Below, in pieces: positions 1 to 11,500 of a DNA stretch of 64,000 nt (position 1 is the first letter of the stretch; the number at the start of each line of letters is the position of its first letter). Origin of the DNA: Pseudomonas bharatica CSV86 (GTDB taxonomy: Bacteria > Pseudomonadota > Gammaproteobacteria > Pseudomonadales > Pseudomonadaceae). Both the position numbers and the translations under genes were made by a program. The stretch spans positions 930,001 to 994,000 of the forward strand of contig NZ_AMWJ02000001.1 in NCBI RefSeq assembly GCF_000319305.2. Direction: 5' to 3'. The notes under the pieces were generated by a model. The model ran no database searches. It was not told where the DNA came from and worked only from the letters and a program-made list of their open reading frames with translations.

Positions 1-1947
1 CAGGGCATCGTCGAGGCCGTCACCAAGACCGCTTCTCAGCGTGTCCAGGCGGGCCTTGAGGCTTTCGGCGCTTTCCGTCGTCCAGACGACGATATCGATC
101 AGCCTGGCGTGGTTGCTGCCCAGTGCCGGGGCAATGTAGTTGCTCAGCAGCATGGCCCGCACCTTGCGCTCGGCCGGCTTGCGGAATTGCTGGTCGACTT
201 TGCTGGCAAACCGCTCGACACCCTCGTAGAGCACTTCGTTGAGCAGCGTGAGGTACTCGCCCACCTTGAGGGATACGGTGATCCGGGTGGTTTCGACGCC
301 GTAATAGCGCAGCCAGATCTTCCGGTGCAGTTCCAGCAGCAGCGCCCTGGTCTGTTCCGACAACTGCTCCCCGAGGGCATTGCTGGCGGCGGCGGCAGCG
401 CCGAGCAACTGGCTGACGGCGTCGGCAATGCCCTTGTCACCCTCCATTGCGCCGATCAGGGTCTTGGCACCGTGGAAGACCCGGGTCTGTTCGTCTCCGG
501 CCAGGTCGTCGGCAAACTGTTCAAGCCCCGTCCTGTCGAGGGCCCGCATGGCCTTGTGGAACAGGCTGTCCTGATTTTCCAGTTGCTCCAGCCAGAGGCT
601 TCGCGTTGCACCGAACTGGTTGGCGGCGATGGGCTCGGTCACCCCGCCGGCATAGCACATCGCCAACATGCGGATACAGCCATCATGCGATTCCTTGATC
701 CCGGAGACATAGTCGTTGAGCGCGGCCAAGCGGAACGCCGGGCCGTCGTGATGGCTGACATAGAGTTTGGCAACGTCGTCGACGATCTTCTGCCAGGCCG
801 CCAGGGTCTTGTCGTAGTGGTCCTGGAACGCCTTGCGGGCTTTTTCGTCGTAGCGGTCGTCGAGCCGTTCACGGGCATCGGCGATTGCCTCGGTGCTCCG
901 GCGCGCCTTCTCCTCCTCCAGGTCGGGTACCGGCAGGTGTGGCATGTTAGTAAGGGTGCCCCTCGGACTGGGAGCTAGTGTTGTAGCTCTCCCGGTGCTC
1001 GACCACTGCCTCGGCGCCCTTGGTCGCACGCTCATGCGCCTTGTTGACCTGGAACTGACCAATACCGAGCAAGGTCTGGGAGGTGAAGTGTTCGAAACAC
1101 CGTTGCGGTTCGGCACTCCATTCCTGCATGGCCTGATAGCGCAACACACGCTGGGCATTCAGCTCCTGGACCATGCCGATGGGATCGGGCAGTACCAGGG
1201 CCAGTACGCCATTGGCTAGCTGGTATTCCTTGCTCACGGTGCGCACATGTGCTGCCAATGCGCGCAGCCGGTGATTGCGCGGATAGTAGCCGTGCACGCT
1301 GTGGAAGTCGTCGGTCATGGACTGGGCATATTCAAGGACCTGGTGCATCTGCAGGTCGGTTTCGGTCATGGCGATGCCGACGCTGGCCGGGTCTTCGCGG
1401 GCGGTCTTGAGGTCGAGCTTGTGGAAGCGCTCGTCGAGGTTCATGCCGTCGACCACGCCACCGCGCTGGTAGGCGTACAACACCTCCGCAGGCCAGGGGT
1501 CGTTGGCGATGGCCAGCCAGGCGGTGGAGTACCTGTGGAAATTGATGTTGATGAGGAGGCGGGAATGTCGTGGTCCTGCTGGAAGCAGATCCTGCTCAAC
1601 GGCACCGGCTCCTGGCGCGGGACCTGAAACGCCGGGAATTGGCGCAATACACCTTCGGGAGTGATCTGGTACGCCTGCCAGTACTTGCGGTCGAGCAGCA
1701 CATAGAGAAAGCCCCGGCGCAGGATGCGTGGCTGACCGAGGACCATGCGCACGGCCTTGACGTCGGAGCCGTGGGAAACCGGCCGCGCCTGGGTTTGCCA
1801 GGGCTCGGGGGCGTAGGCGGCGCGCAGCGGCAGGATGGGCAGGCCCCAGCGCTGGCAGGTCTTGCAGCGTTCGTTAGGGACCGGGTCGGCTTGCTCGATG
1901 CAGGCATCCAGGGCCAGGGCCAAATTGCAGTTGGTGTCGTCATTCAT
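1..1947 (-). pseudogene. VasX-like T6SS effector paralogue, frameshifted and cut by window edge
   Basis: The translated N-terminus is nearly the same as that of the intact 1072-residue gene at 46485-49703 (shared stretches CQRWGLPILPLRAAYAPEPW and SRICFQQDHDIPAS). The family is the BTH_I2691/VasX-N type of T6SS effector. The start at 1947 matches the paralogue's start. The frame breaks near 1553, where GATGAAGGAGG of the paralogue reads GATGAGGAGG (one A lost). It breaks again at 947-948, where an extra base turns TAC-ATG into a TAA stop. The two indels cancel, and 1-945 is open in the original frame up to the window edge. An in-frame 12-bp shortening near 415-470 also separates the copies. 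The C-terminal part lies outside the window, so whether the gene is dead, or the indels are read errors, cannot be decided here. Confidence 0.75.
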
Positions 1948-2125
1948 GAGTTCAATGCTTCCTGCGATTTCCAAGGGAATCAATTCCGCAGAGATGCTGA
2001 AGACCGGCCAGCTACGGGTATATAGGAAAAGTCCTGAGTGGGGCGGTGAAACATCCGTACGTTTACAGGCGTCGCATCCAGTTTCCCGATACATCCCCAC
2101 CCATCCCCCAATCCCCAATCCTTGC

Positions 2126-2148
2126 TAAATATTTCCCTCCCAGTTCGT
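2126..2148 (+). promoter_or_regulatory. PvdS-type (iron-starvation sigma) promoter of the NRPS genes
   Basis: GCTAAAT at 2124-2130 is followed after 15 bases by CGTTCT. This resembles the PvdS recognition pattern TAAAT-N16/17-CGT, one base tighter than usual. The CGT lies 52 bases before the first NRPS start codon. The same signature with exact N16 spacing occurs before fpvA and pvdE, which supports the call. A ribosome site AAGGA follows at 2188-2192. Confidence 0.65.
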
Positions 2149-2200
2149 TCTTGTTGATACGACCAAACCACGGTCACGCCGATCAGCAAGGACCCACCGC

Positions 2201-5200
2201 ATGAATGCCGAACAAGCCCGGACACTCGCCCGCCGTTTCGTCGAGTTGCCTGCCGCCAGGCGCAGCCTGTTCCTTGACGCGCTGCGTCGGGAAGAGGTGG
2301 ACTTCGCCCAGTTTCCGATTCCGTCCTGCGCCGGGCTCGCCGAGCGCGATGGCCTGTCCCATGCCCAGCAACGCATGTGGTTCCTCTGGCAGTTCGATCC
2401 GCAGGGCGCGGCCTATAACCTGCCGGTCTCGGTGTGCTTGAACGGTCCCTTCGACCTTGGCGCCCTGGAGCGCGCGTTCAACCGCTTGATCGAGCGCCAT
2501 GAAAGCCTGCGCACCACCTTTGCCCAGGAGGGCGAACAGGCGATCCAGCAGGTCGCCGCAAGCGGCAGCGTGGATATCGCTTTGCGCGACTTGAGTGATC
2601 TCCCCGAGGCGCAGCAGTGGCCCGCAGCCCGCGCAGCGATGGCCACCGAGGCCCTGACCCCCTTCGATCTGCAACAGGGCCCGCTGCTGCGCGTCCGTGT
2701 GCTGCGCCTGGCCGCCGAGCAACACGTTCTGCTGCTGACCCTGCACCACATCATCACCGACGGTTGGTCCATGGGCGTGCTGATCGACGAGTGCCTGGCC
2801 TGCTATGACGCGCTGGTCACCGGCCAGCCGCTGGAGCTGGCGCCGCTGCCGGTCCAGTACCGCGACTATGCTCTGTGGCAGCGCGCCTGGCTGGAAGCGG
2901 GCGAGCAGGCGCGGCAGCTGGAGTACTGGCGCGCGCACCTGGGTGACGAGCATCCGCTGCTGGAACTGCCCACCGACCGTCCCCATCCGCTGTTGCCCAC
3001 CCAGCAGGGCAAGTGCCTGCCAATCGAACTCGACAGCGGGCTGCTGAAAAACCTCCAGGGCCTGGCCCAGCAGCAGGGCGTGACCCTGTTCGTGGTCCTG
3101 CTGGCGTCGTTCAAGGCCCTGCTGCACCGCTACAGCGGCCAGCGCGATATCCGTGTCGGCGGGCTGATCGCCAACCGTACCCGCAGCGAAACCGAAGGCC
3201 TGATCGGCTTCTTCGTCAATACCCAGGTGCTGCGTACCGAAGTGACCGGCGACACCCGTTTCGACCAGTTGCTGCAGGCCGTGCGCCAGACCGCCCTGGG
3301 TGCCCAGGCGCATCAGGAGCTGTCCTTCGATGCCATCGTCGATGGCCTGCAGATCCCGCGCAGCCAGAACCGCAATCCGCTGTTCCAGGTGATGTTCAAC
3401 CACCGTCCGCTGGTCAATGCCATCGAGAGCCGCCAACTCGCCTGCGGCCTGAACGTGACCGGGCTGACCGCGGAGCAACTGGGCGAGGACCAGCGCCCGC
3501 AGGCCGCCGGCAGCGACCTGATGCTGGAAACCAGCGGCGAAGGTGAACAGCTGAAAGCCTCCTTCACCTACGCTACCGATCTGTTCGACGAAGCCACCGT
3601 GCAACGCATGGCCGGGCACTGGCGCACGCTGCTGCGCGGGATCTGCGCCAACCCGCAGGCGCGGGTCGATGCGCTGCCGCTGCTGGGTGACGATGAGCGC
3701 GAGTTCCTGACCCGTGGCGTCAACCAGAGCGCCCGCGAGTATCCGCTGGAGCGCAGCTATGTGGCGCAGTTCGAGGAACGGGTTGTGGCCCATCCCGAGC
3801 GGATTGCCGTCAGCCATCTGGCCGACCGGATCAGTTACCAAGCACTCAACGAGGCCGCCAACCGCCTGGGCCATGCCCTGATCACGGCGGGCGCCGGCTT
3901 CGACCAGCCGATCGCCCTGCTGGCCGAGCGCGGCCCGGACCTGCTGGGCATGATCATCGGCAGCTTCAAGGCTGGCGCAGCTTACCTGCCGCTGGACCCG
4001 GCACTGCCGAACCAACGTCTGAGCGGCGTTATCGGGCAGAGCAGGGCGCCGGTGCTGGTGTGCAGCGCCGCCTGCGAAGCCCAGGCCCGTGAGCTGCTGA
4101 TTGGCAATGAAGCGGTGCAGCTGCTGGTCTGGGAACAGGTCCAGCAAAGCGCCGAAACCACCAATCCCGGTCGCTACAGCAGCCCGGACAACCTGGCCTA
4201 CGTGATCTTCACCTCCGGCTCCACCGGCCTGCCGAAAGGCGTGATGGTCGAGCAGCGCGGCATGCTCAACAACCAGCTGAGCAAGGTCCCGTACCTCGAC
4301 CTGAGCGACCAGGACGTGATCGCCCAGACCGCCTCGCAGAGCTTCGACATTTCGGTCTGGCAGTTCCTCGCCGCACCGCTGTTCGGTGCCCGGGTGGATA
4401 TCGTGCCGAACGATATCGCCCGTGATCCACAAGCGCTGCTGGCGCACGTTCAGCAGCAAGGCATCAGCGTGCTGGAAAGCGTTCCGTCGCTGATTCAGGG
4501 CCTGCTGGCCGAGGAGCGCGTCAGCCTGGACGGCCTGCGCTGGATGCTGCCGACCGGCGAAGCCATGCCGCCGGAACTGGCGCGCCAGTGGCTGCTGCGT
4601 TATCCACAGATCGGTCTGGTGAATGCCTATGGTCCGGCCGAATGCTCGGACGACGTGGCCTTCTTCCGGGTCGATCTGGCGTCCACCGAAAGCACCTACC
4701 TGCCCATCGGTACCCCGACCGACAACAACCTGATCTACCTGCTGGACGATGCACTTGAACTGGTCCCTGTCGGAGCCGTAGGCGAGCTGTGCGTCGCCGG
4801 TACCGGCGTCGGCCGCGGCTATGTCGGCGACACCCGCCGAACCGTTCCTGTCTTCGTTCCCAACCCGTTCGGCGCCCCGGGCGAGCGCCTGTACCGTACC
4901 GGCGACCTGGCCCGGCGCCGTGCCGATGGCGTGCTGAAATACGTCGGCCGTGCCGACCACCAGGTGAAGATCCGCGGCTACCGCATCGAACTGGGCGAGA
5001 TCGAGGCACGGCTGCTGGAACACCCGGCGATCCGCGAAACCGTGGTGCTCGATATCGACGGCCCACAGGGCAAGCAGCTCGCCGCCTACCTGGTCAGCCG
5101 CGAAGCGGTCGATGCCGACCAGCTCAAGGCCGCGCTCAAGGCCCATCTGCCGGACTACATGGTCCCGACCTTCTTCATCCCCCTCGACGCCATGCCCCTG

Positions 5201-5569
5201 ACCCCCAACGGCAAGCTCGACCGCAAGGCCCTGCCGCAGCCGGACGCCAGCCAGGCGCTGGCGCGCTATGTGGCGCCGGTCAGCGAGGTGGAGCAGCAGC
5301 TCGCCGCGATCTGGGCCGAGGTGCTGAAGATCGAACGGGTTGGCCTTAACGACAGCTTCTTCGAACTGGGCGGGCATTCCCTGCTGGCCGCGCAGATGGT
5401 CGCGCGGATCAAGAAGCACCTGGGCGTCAGCCTGCCGCTGCGCACCCTGTTCGAGAAGCCGCTGCTGGGCGAGCTGGCCGCCGTTGCGGCGCTGGGCACC
5501 ACGACGAATGAAGACGACTGGGACGACATGGACCAGTTCATGGATTCACTGGAGGAAACCGAAGCATGA
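2201..5569 (+). CDS. Pyoverdine-type NRPS, first side-chain module (C-A-T)
   Basis: A 1122-residue one-module peptide synthetase. C domain about 2340-3660 with HHIITDG near residue 182. A domain about 3740-5230 with [17 protein letters not shown] and [11 protein letters not shown]. Carrier domain about 5275-5480 with LGGHSLL. The pocket read by eye is DIWELTADDK; its acidic positions suit a cationic diamino acid (Lys, Dab or Orn), and which one is not certain. The N-terminus ([17 protein letters not shown]) resembles PvdI-type proteins that accept a peptide from PvdL. The C domain looks LCL-type rather than a fatty-acyl starter, which argues against a lipopeptide. AAGGA lies 8 bases before the ATG, and the stop overlaps the next start (ATGA). 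The naming as PvdI is by analogy only. Confidence 0.85.
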   Translation: MNAEQARTLARRFVELPAARRSLFLDALRREEVDFAQFPIPSCAGLAERDGLSHAQQRMWFLWQFDPQGAAYNLPVSVCLNGPFDLGALERAFNRLIERHESLRTTFAQEGEQAIQQVAASGSVDIALRDLSDLPEAQQWPAARAAMATEALTPFDLQQGPLLRVRVLRLAAEQHVLLLTLHHIITDGWSMGVLIDECLACYDALVTGQPLELAPLPVQYRDYALWQRAWLEAGEQARQLEYWRAHLGDEHPLLELPTDRPHPLLPTQQGKCLPIELDSGLLKNLQGLAQQQGVTLFVVLLASFKALLHRYSGQRDIRVGGLIANRTRSETEGLIGFFVNTQVLRTEVTGDTRFDQLLQAVRQTALGAQAHQELSFDAIVDGLQIPRSQNRNPLFQVMFNHRPLVNAIESRQLACGLNVTGLTAEQLGEDQRPQAAGSDLMLETSGEGEQLKASFTYATDLFDEATVQRMAGHWRTLLRGICANPQARVDALPLLGDDEREFLTRGVNQSAREYPLERSYVAQFEERVVAHPERIAVSHLADRISYQALNEAANRLGHALITAGAGFDQPIALLAERGPDLLGMIIGSFKAGAAYLPLDPALPNQRLSGVIGQSRAPVLVCSAACEAQARELLIGNEAVQLLVWEQVQQSAETTNPGRYSSPDNLAYVIFTSGSTGLPKGVMVEQRGMLNNQLSKVPYLDLSDQDVIAQTASQSFDISVWQFLAAPLFGARVDIVPNDIARDPQALLAHVQQQGISVLESVPSLIQGLLAEERVSLDGLRWMLPTGEAMPPELARQWLLRYPQIGLVNAYGPAECSDDVAFFRVDLASTESTYLPIGTPTDNNLIYLLDDALELVPVGAVGELCVAGTGVGRGYVGDTRRTVPVFVPNPFGAPGERLYRTGDLARRRADGVLKYVGRADHQVKIRGYRIELGEIEARLLEHPAIRETVVLDIDGPQGKQLAAYLVSREAVDADQLKAALKAHLPDYMVPTFFIPLDAMPLTPNGKLDRKALPQPDASQALARYVAPVSEVEQQLAAIWAEVLKIERVGLNDSFFELGGHSLLAAQMVARIKKHLGVSLPLRTLFEKPLLGELAAVAALGTTTNEDDWDDMDQFMDSLEETEA

Positions 5570-8500
5570 GCGGGACCACCACTGCACGTATTGCCAAACG
5601 CTTTGTCGGTCTGTCGCTCGATCAGCGCCGTCAGTTCCTCGCCAAACTGCGCGCCGACGGCAAGGATTTCAGCCTGCTGCCCATCGTCGAAAGCCGCCAC
5701 GACGTCGCCGCGATCCCGCTGTCCTATGCCCAGCAACGCCTGCTGTTTCTCTGGCAGCTCGATCCGACCAGCGACGCCTACAAGATGAGCACCGCCCTGC
5801 GCTTGCGCGGGCGACTGGACGAGCAGGCCCTGCAGCGCTCCTTCGACCACCTGCTGCAGCGCCATGAAGTGCTGCGCACGGTGTTCAGCACCGACGGCGA
5901 GCAGCCGCGCCAGGTGATCCTCCCGGCGCTGGCGCTCGACCTGCAACGCGTCGAGGTCAAGGACGATGCCGAACTGTCTCGCCTGGCCGGCGAGTTCATC
6001 GCGCGGCCCTTCGACCTGCTCAAGGGCCCGCTGCTGCGTGCCAGCCTGTTCCGTTTGAGCGAGGACGAGCAGGTACTGGTGGTGTGCATGCACCATATCG
6101 TTTCCGATGGCTGGTCGATGGAGGTGATGGTCAAGGAGTTCGCCCAGAGCTATCAGGCCTTTGCCCAAGGCCGCGAGCCGGAGCTGCCGGCACTGGCCCT
6201 GCAATATGCCGACTACGCCATCTGGCAGCGCCAGTGGCTGGAGGCCGGGGAGGGCGAGCGGCAACTGGAGTACTGGCGCCGTCAGTTGGGCGACGAGCAA
6301 CCGCTGCTGGAAGCAGCCCAGGATTTCCCCGCCCGCCGGTGCAGAGTTTCCGTGGCGAGCACCTGAAATTCGATTTCGGCGGCGAGCTCTCGCAACGCCT
6401 CAACGCCTTCGCCCGCAGCCAGGGCCTGAGCCTGTTCATGCTGGTGCTGGCCGGCTTCTCGCTGTTCCTGTCGCGTCAGTTCGGGCAACGCGATATCCGT
6501 ATCGGCGTGCCCAATGCCAACCGTGGCCGCAGCGAGACCGAAGGGCTGATCGGCTTCTTCATCAACACCCAGGTGCTGCGCTGCCAGGTGGACGAGCGCC
6601 TGAGCTATCTCGACCTGCTGGCGCAGATCCGCGAGACCTCGTTCGAGGCCCAGGCCCACCAGGACGTACCCTTCGAGCAACTGGTGGACCAGCTGGCGCC
6701 GGAGCGCAGCCTCGGCCATAACCCGCTGTTCCAGGCCAAGTTCAACCAGAACGTGGTGCTCAAGCAGGAGCTGTCGCTGAAGCTGCCGGGGCTGGACGTC
6801 AGCGAATACCCGATGCACCGCGAGGGCGCGCATTTCGACCTGGCCCTGGATATCACCGATGACGGCCAGCTGATCCATGGCGATATTGCCTACGCCAGCG
6901 ACCTCTACCAACGCGCTACCGTCGAGGCCTTTATCCCGCAACTGCTAGGCCTGTTCGAAGCCCTGCTGGCAGCCCCGCAGGCCCCGCTGTATCGCCTTGC
7001 CGCGCTGCCGCACGCCGCGCCAGCCCCGCACTGGACACTGCGCCTTCGGTTCTTGACCAGTGGCAAGCCAATGTTGCCCGGCAACCCGAGGCTATCGCCG
7101 CCCGCTGCCTGGGCGACAGCCTGACCTTCCGCGAACTGGACCAGGCCGCCAACCGCCTGGCCCACCATCTGCTGCAGCAGGGCGTGGGCCAGGGCCAGCC
7201 GGTGGCGGTGCTGATGGAGCGTTCGCTGCCGTGGCTGACCGCATTGCTGGCGATTTTCAAGGCCGGCGCGGTGTACATGCCCCTGGATGTGAAGGCGCCG
7301 GACGAACGCCTGCAACAGATGCTGGCGCGTGCCGGTGCCAGGGCCGTGCTGCGTGCCGAAGGCGACCGGCGCCTGGACGTGCCCGTCGATATCGCCTGGC
7401 AACCGGCGCTGTGGCAGCAGCAACCGGCGACCGCGCCGGCCATCACCTTGCACGGGCAGTCCCCGGCCTACGTGATCCATACCTCCGGCTCCACCGGCCA
7501 GCCCAAGGGCGTGCTGGTCAGCCACGCGGCGCTGGCCAGCTATGTGCGCGGCCTGCTGGAGCGCCTGCAACCGGCGCCGGGCGCGAGCATGGCGCTGGCC
7601 TCGACCATCGCCGCCGACCTTGGCCATACCGTGCTGTTCGGCGCGCTGTGTGCCGGTCGCACGCTGCATGTACTGCCCGAGGCCCTGGGCTTCGATCCGG
7701 ATGCCTTCGCAGACTATATGACGACCCACCAGGTGGGCGTGCTGAAGATCGTTCCCGGCCATCTCGCCGCGCTGCTCCAGGCGGCGCGGCCGGCCGATGT
7801 GCTGCCGCGGCACCTGCTGATCGTCGGTGGCGAAGCCTGCCCGGCCGGGCTGGTAGAGCGAGTGCGCGCGCTGCGTCCGCAGTGCCGCGTGGTCAACCAC
7901 TACGGTCCGAGCGAAACCACGGTCGGCGTGCTGACCCATGAAATCCTCGGCGATGTGCCGCAGGTGGTGCCGGTGGGCGAGGCGCTACCAGGTGCCGTGG
8001 TGCGGGTGCTGGACGATGTCTTCAACACCGTGGCCGAGCGCGTGCCCGGCGAGCTGTATATCGGCGGCGCCAGCCTTGCCGAGGGCTATCTCGGCCAGCC
8101 GGCGCTGACCGCCGAACGCTTCGTGCCGGATCCCCATGGGCCGGCAGGCGCGCGCCTGTACCGCAGTGGCGACCGGGTGCGCCGCAACCGCCAGGGCCAA
8201 CTGGAGTTCATCGGCCGTGCCGACGACCAGGTGAAGATCCGCGGTTATCGCGTGGAGCCGGCGGAAGTCGCCCGGGTCCTGCAAGGTATGGTGCAGCAGG
8301 CGGTGGTCCTGGCGGTGCCGCAGGATGACGACGCCAGCCGCCTGCAATTGCTGGCATGGGTGGTGGCAGAGGGCGTCACCGGCGAAACCTTGCGCCAGCA
8401 ACTGGCTCACGTGTTGCCCGAATACATGGTGCCGGCGCAGATCGTGCTGCTGGAGCAGTTGCCGCTGACTGCCAACGGCAAGCTGGACAAGCGTGCCCTG

Positions 8501-11500
8501 CCCAGGCCGGGCGCGGTGCAGCAGCGTTATGTCGCCCCGCAGGGCGAGATCGAGGAAAAGCTTGCGGCCATCTGGCGCGACGTACTCAAGCTGGAGCAGG
8601 TCGGCAGCTCCGACAACTTCTTCGAGCTGGGCGGCGACTCGATCCTCAGCCTGCAGATCATTGCCCGGGCCAAGCGCCAAGGGATCAAGCTCAATCCCAA
8701 GCAACTGTTCGAGAAGCAGACCATTGGCCAACTGGCCACGGTCGCCAAACTGATCGAGAAGAAGGCTGCGGCCCCGGTGGTCGAGCAGATCACCGGCAAC
8801 CTGCCGTTGCTGCCGATCCAGGCACGCTTCTTCGAAACCGATATTCCCGAGCGCCAGCACTGGAACCAGTCGGTGCTGCTCAAGCCGACCCACAAGCTGG
8901 ACAGCGCCACGCTGCACAAGGCCTTGCATACCTTGCTGGAGCAGCACGATGCCCTGCGCCTGAACTTCGCCCGGCAGTACGCGGGCTGGCAGGCGGTGTT
9001 CGCGCCGCTGAACAGCGCCGAGGTGCTGTGGACCCGCGAACTGGCGAACCTTGAAGCCCTCCATGAGCTGGCCGAGCAGGCCCAGCGCAGCCTTGATCTG
9101 AAGAACGGCCCGCTGCTGCGCGCCGTACTGGTAGACCTGCCCGAAGGCGAGCAGCGCCTGTTGCTGGTGATCCATCATCTGGTGGTGGATGGTGTTTCCT
9201 GGCGCGTGCTGCTGGAAGACCTGCAACAGGCCCTGGCCGGCGCGGCCCTGCCGGCCAAGACCAGTTCATACAAGGCCTGGGCGGAAAAACTGCACGCCTG
9301 GGCCAACAGCCCGGCGCTGGAAACCGAGCGCGACTACTGGCATGGCCTGCTCGACGGCGCCGATGGCGCACTGCCGCAGGACAATCCCCACGGCAGCCTG
9401 CGCATCGAAACCGCTGCCCATGCCGCCTCGACCCTCGACGAGGAACTGACCACACAACTGCTCAAGGTTGCCCCGGCGGCCTATCGCACCCAGGTCAACG
9501 ACCTGCTGCTGACCGCCCTGGCCCAGGTGCTGTGCCGGTGGAGCGGGCAGCCGTCGGTGCTGGTCCAGTTGGAAGGCCATGGTCGCGAAGACCTGTTCGA
9601 GGATATCGACCTCAGCCGCACCGTCGGCTGGTTCAGCAGCCTGTTCCCGGTGCGCCTGGCCCCGGCGGCGCAGGTCGGTGCCTCGATCTGCGCGATCAAG
9701 GAACAACTACGCAGCGTACCGGGCAAGGGCATCGGCTTCGGCGTGCTGCGCTACCTTGGCGACGGCGATTTCGCCCACCGGCTGGCGGCGCTGCCGCAGC
9801 CGCGGGTGACGTTCAACTACCTGGGCCAGTTCGACGGCAGTTTCGACCGGGAGCAGGGCGCCTTCGTCCCGGCCGGCGAAAGCAGCGGCCAGCCCTTGTG
9901 CCCGCAAGGCCAGCTGGGCAACTGGCTGAGCGTCAACGGCCAGGTCTTCGATGGCCAGCTGCGCCTGGACTGGACCTACAGCCGCGAGATGTATCGCGCG
10001 GACACCATCGAGGCGCTGGCCCGTGCCTATGAACAGGCACTGGCCGAGCTGATCCGCCATTGCCAGGCAGGCAACCACGGCGTGACCCCGTCGGACTTCC
10101 CGCTGGCCGGGCTGGACCAGGCGCAACTGGACCGCCTGCCGCAAGCCGCCGTGACCATCGAGGACATCTACCCGCTGGCGCCGATGCAACAAGGCATGCT
10201 GTTCCACAGCCTGTTCGCCAAGGAGGCCGGCAATTACATCAACCAGTTGCGGGTCAGTGTCAGCGGGCTCGAGGCGGCCCGCCTGCACCAGGCCTGGCAG
10301 GCGCTGCTGGACCAGCATCCGGTGCTGCGCAGCGGCTTCGTCAGTGATGCCGACCACCCGGTGCAGGTGGTGCAGCGCCGGGTCGAGCTGCCTTTCGTGG
10401 AGATCGATGCCCGCGGGCGCGCCGACCTGGACGGCTGGCTCGACGACTGGGCGCGCCTGGAGCGCGACAAGGGGTTCGAGCTGGCCCGCGGCCCGCTGCT
10501 GCGTGTGGCGCTGATCCGTACCGAGGATGACCGTCACGAGCTGATCTACACCAGCCACCATATCCTGATGGACGGCTGGAGCAGCTCGCGCATGCTCGGC
10601 GAAGTGCTGCAGCGCTATGCCGGGCAGGTGCCGGCGCGCCAGGTCGGCCAGTACCGCGACTACATCCACTGGCTGCAAGGCCAGGATGCCGGGGCTGCCC
10701 AGCGTTTCTGGCTGGAGCAACTGGCCGCGTTCGACGAGCCGACCCGTCTGGCCCAGGCCCTCAAGGGCGCGGCGGACGGCGAAGGCTATGGCGAATACCG
10801 GGAGGATCTGGACGCCGGGCTGAGCCGGCGCCTGGGCGAGTTCGCCCGCGAGCAGCGGGTCACCCTGAACACCCTGGTGCAGGCCGCGTGGCTGTTGCTG
10901 CTGCAACGCTATACCGGGCAGTCCAGCGTCACCTTCGGCGCCACCGTGGCCGGACGGCCCACCGAACTGGCCGGGATCGAGGAGCAGCTCGGCCTGTTCA
11001 TCAACACCCTGCCGGTGCTGGCGAGCCCGCGTTGCGAACAGTCCGTGGCGGCGTTCGTGCAGCACGTGCAAGGGCTGAACGTCGCCCTGCGCGAGTTCGA
11101 ACACACGCCACTGTACGAGGTGCAACGCTGGGCCGGCTGGAGCGGCGAGGCGCTGTTCGACTCGATCCTGGTGTTCGAGAACTACCCGGTGTCCGAGGCG
11201 CTGCAACAGGCGGCACCGGACGGGCTGCGCTTCGGTGAGGTGCGCAGCCAGGAGCAGACCCATTACCCGCTGACCCTGGTGGTGAATACCGGCGAGCGCC
11301 TGTCGCTGCGCATCAGCCATGATCGCAGCGCCTTTGGCGTGCGGGCGGTCGAGCAACTGGCGGCGCATTTCAATCATCTGCTGGCGGCGCTGATCGAGGA
11401 CCCGGCGCGGGCGCTGGGTGAGCTGGTATTGCCAGTGACTGTGAGCCTGGAGCTGGCGGCCTTCCCGAGCGAGCAGTGCATTCACCAGCGCATCGAAGCC

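Noticed and set aside
2340..3660. First C domain as a fatty-acyl starter (lipopeptide pathway such as corrugatin)
   Set aside because: It reads as an ordinary LCL domain with a PvdI-like leader, and the PvdS boxes, PvdE and FpvA neighbours fit pyoverdine better.
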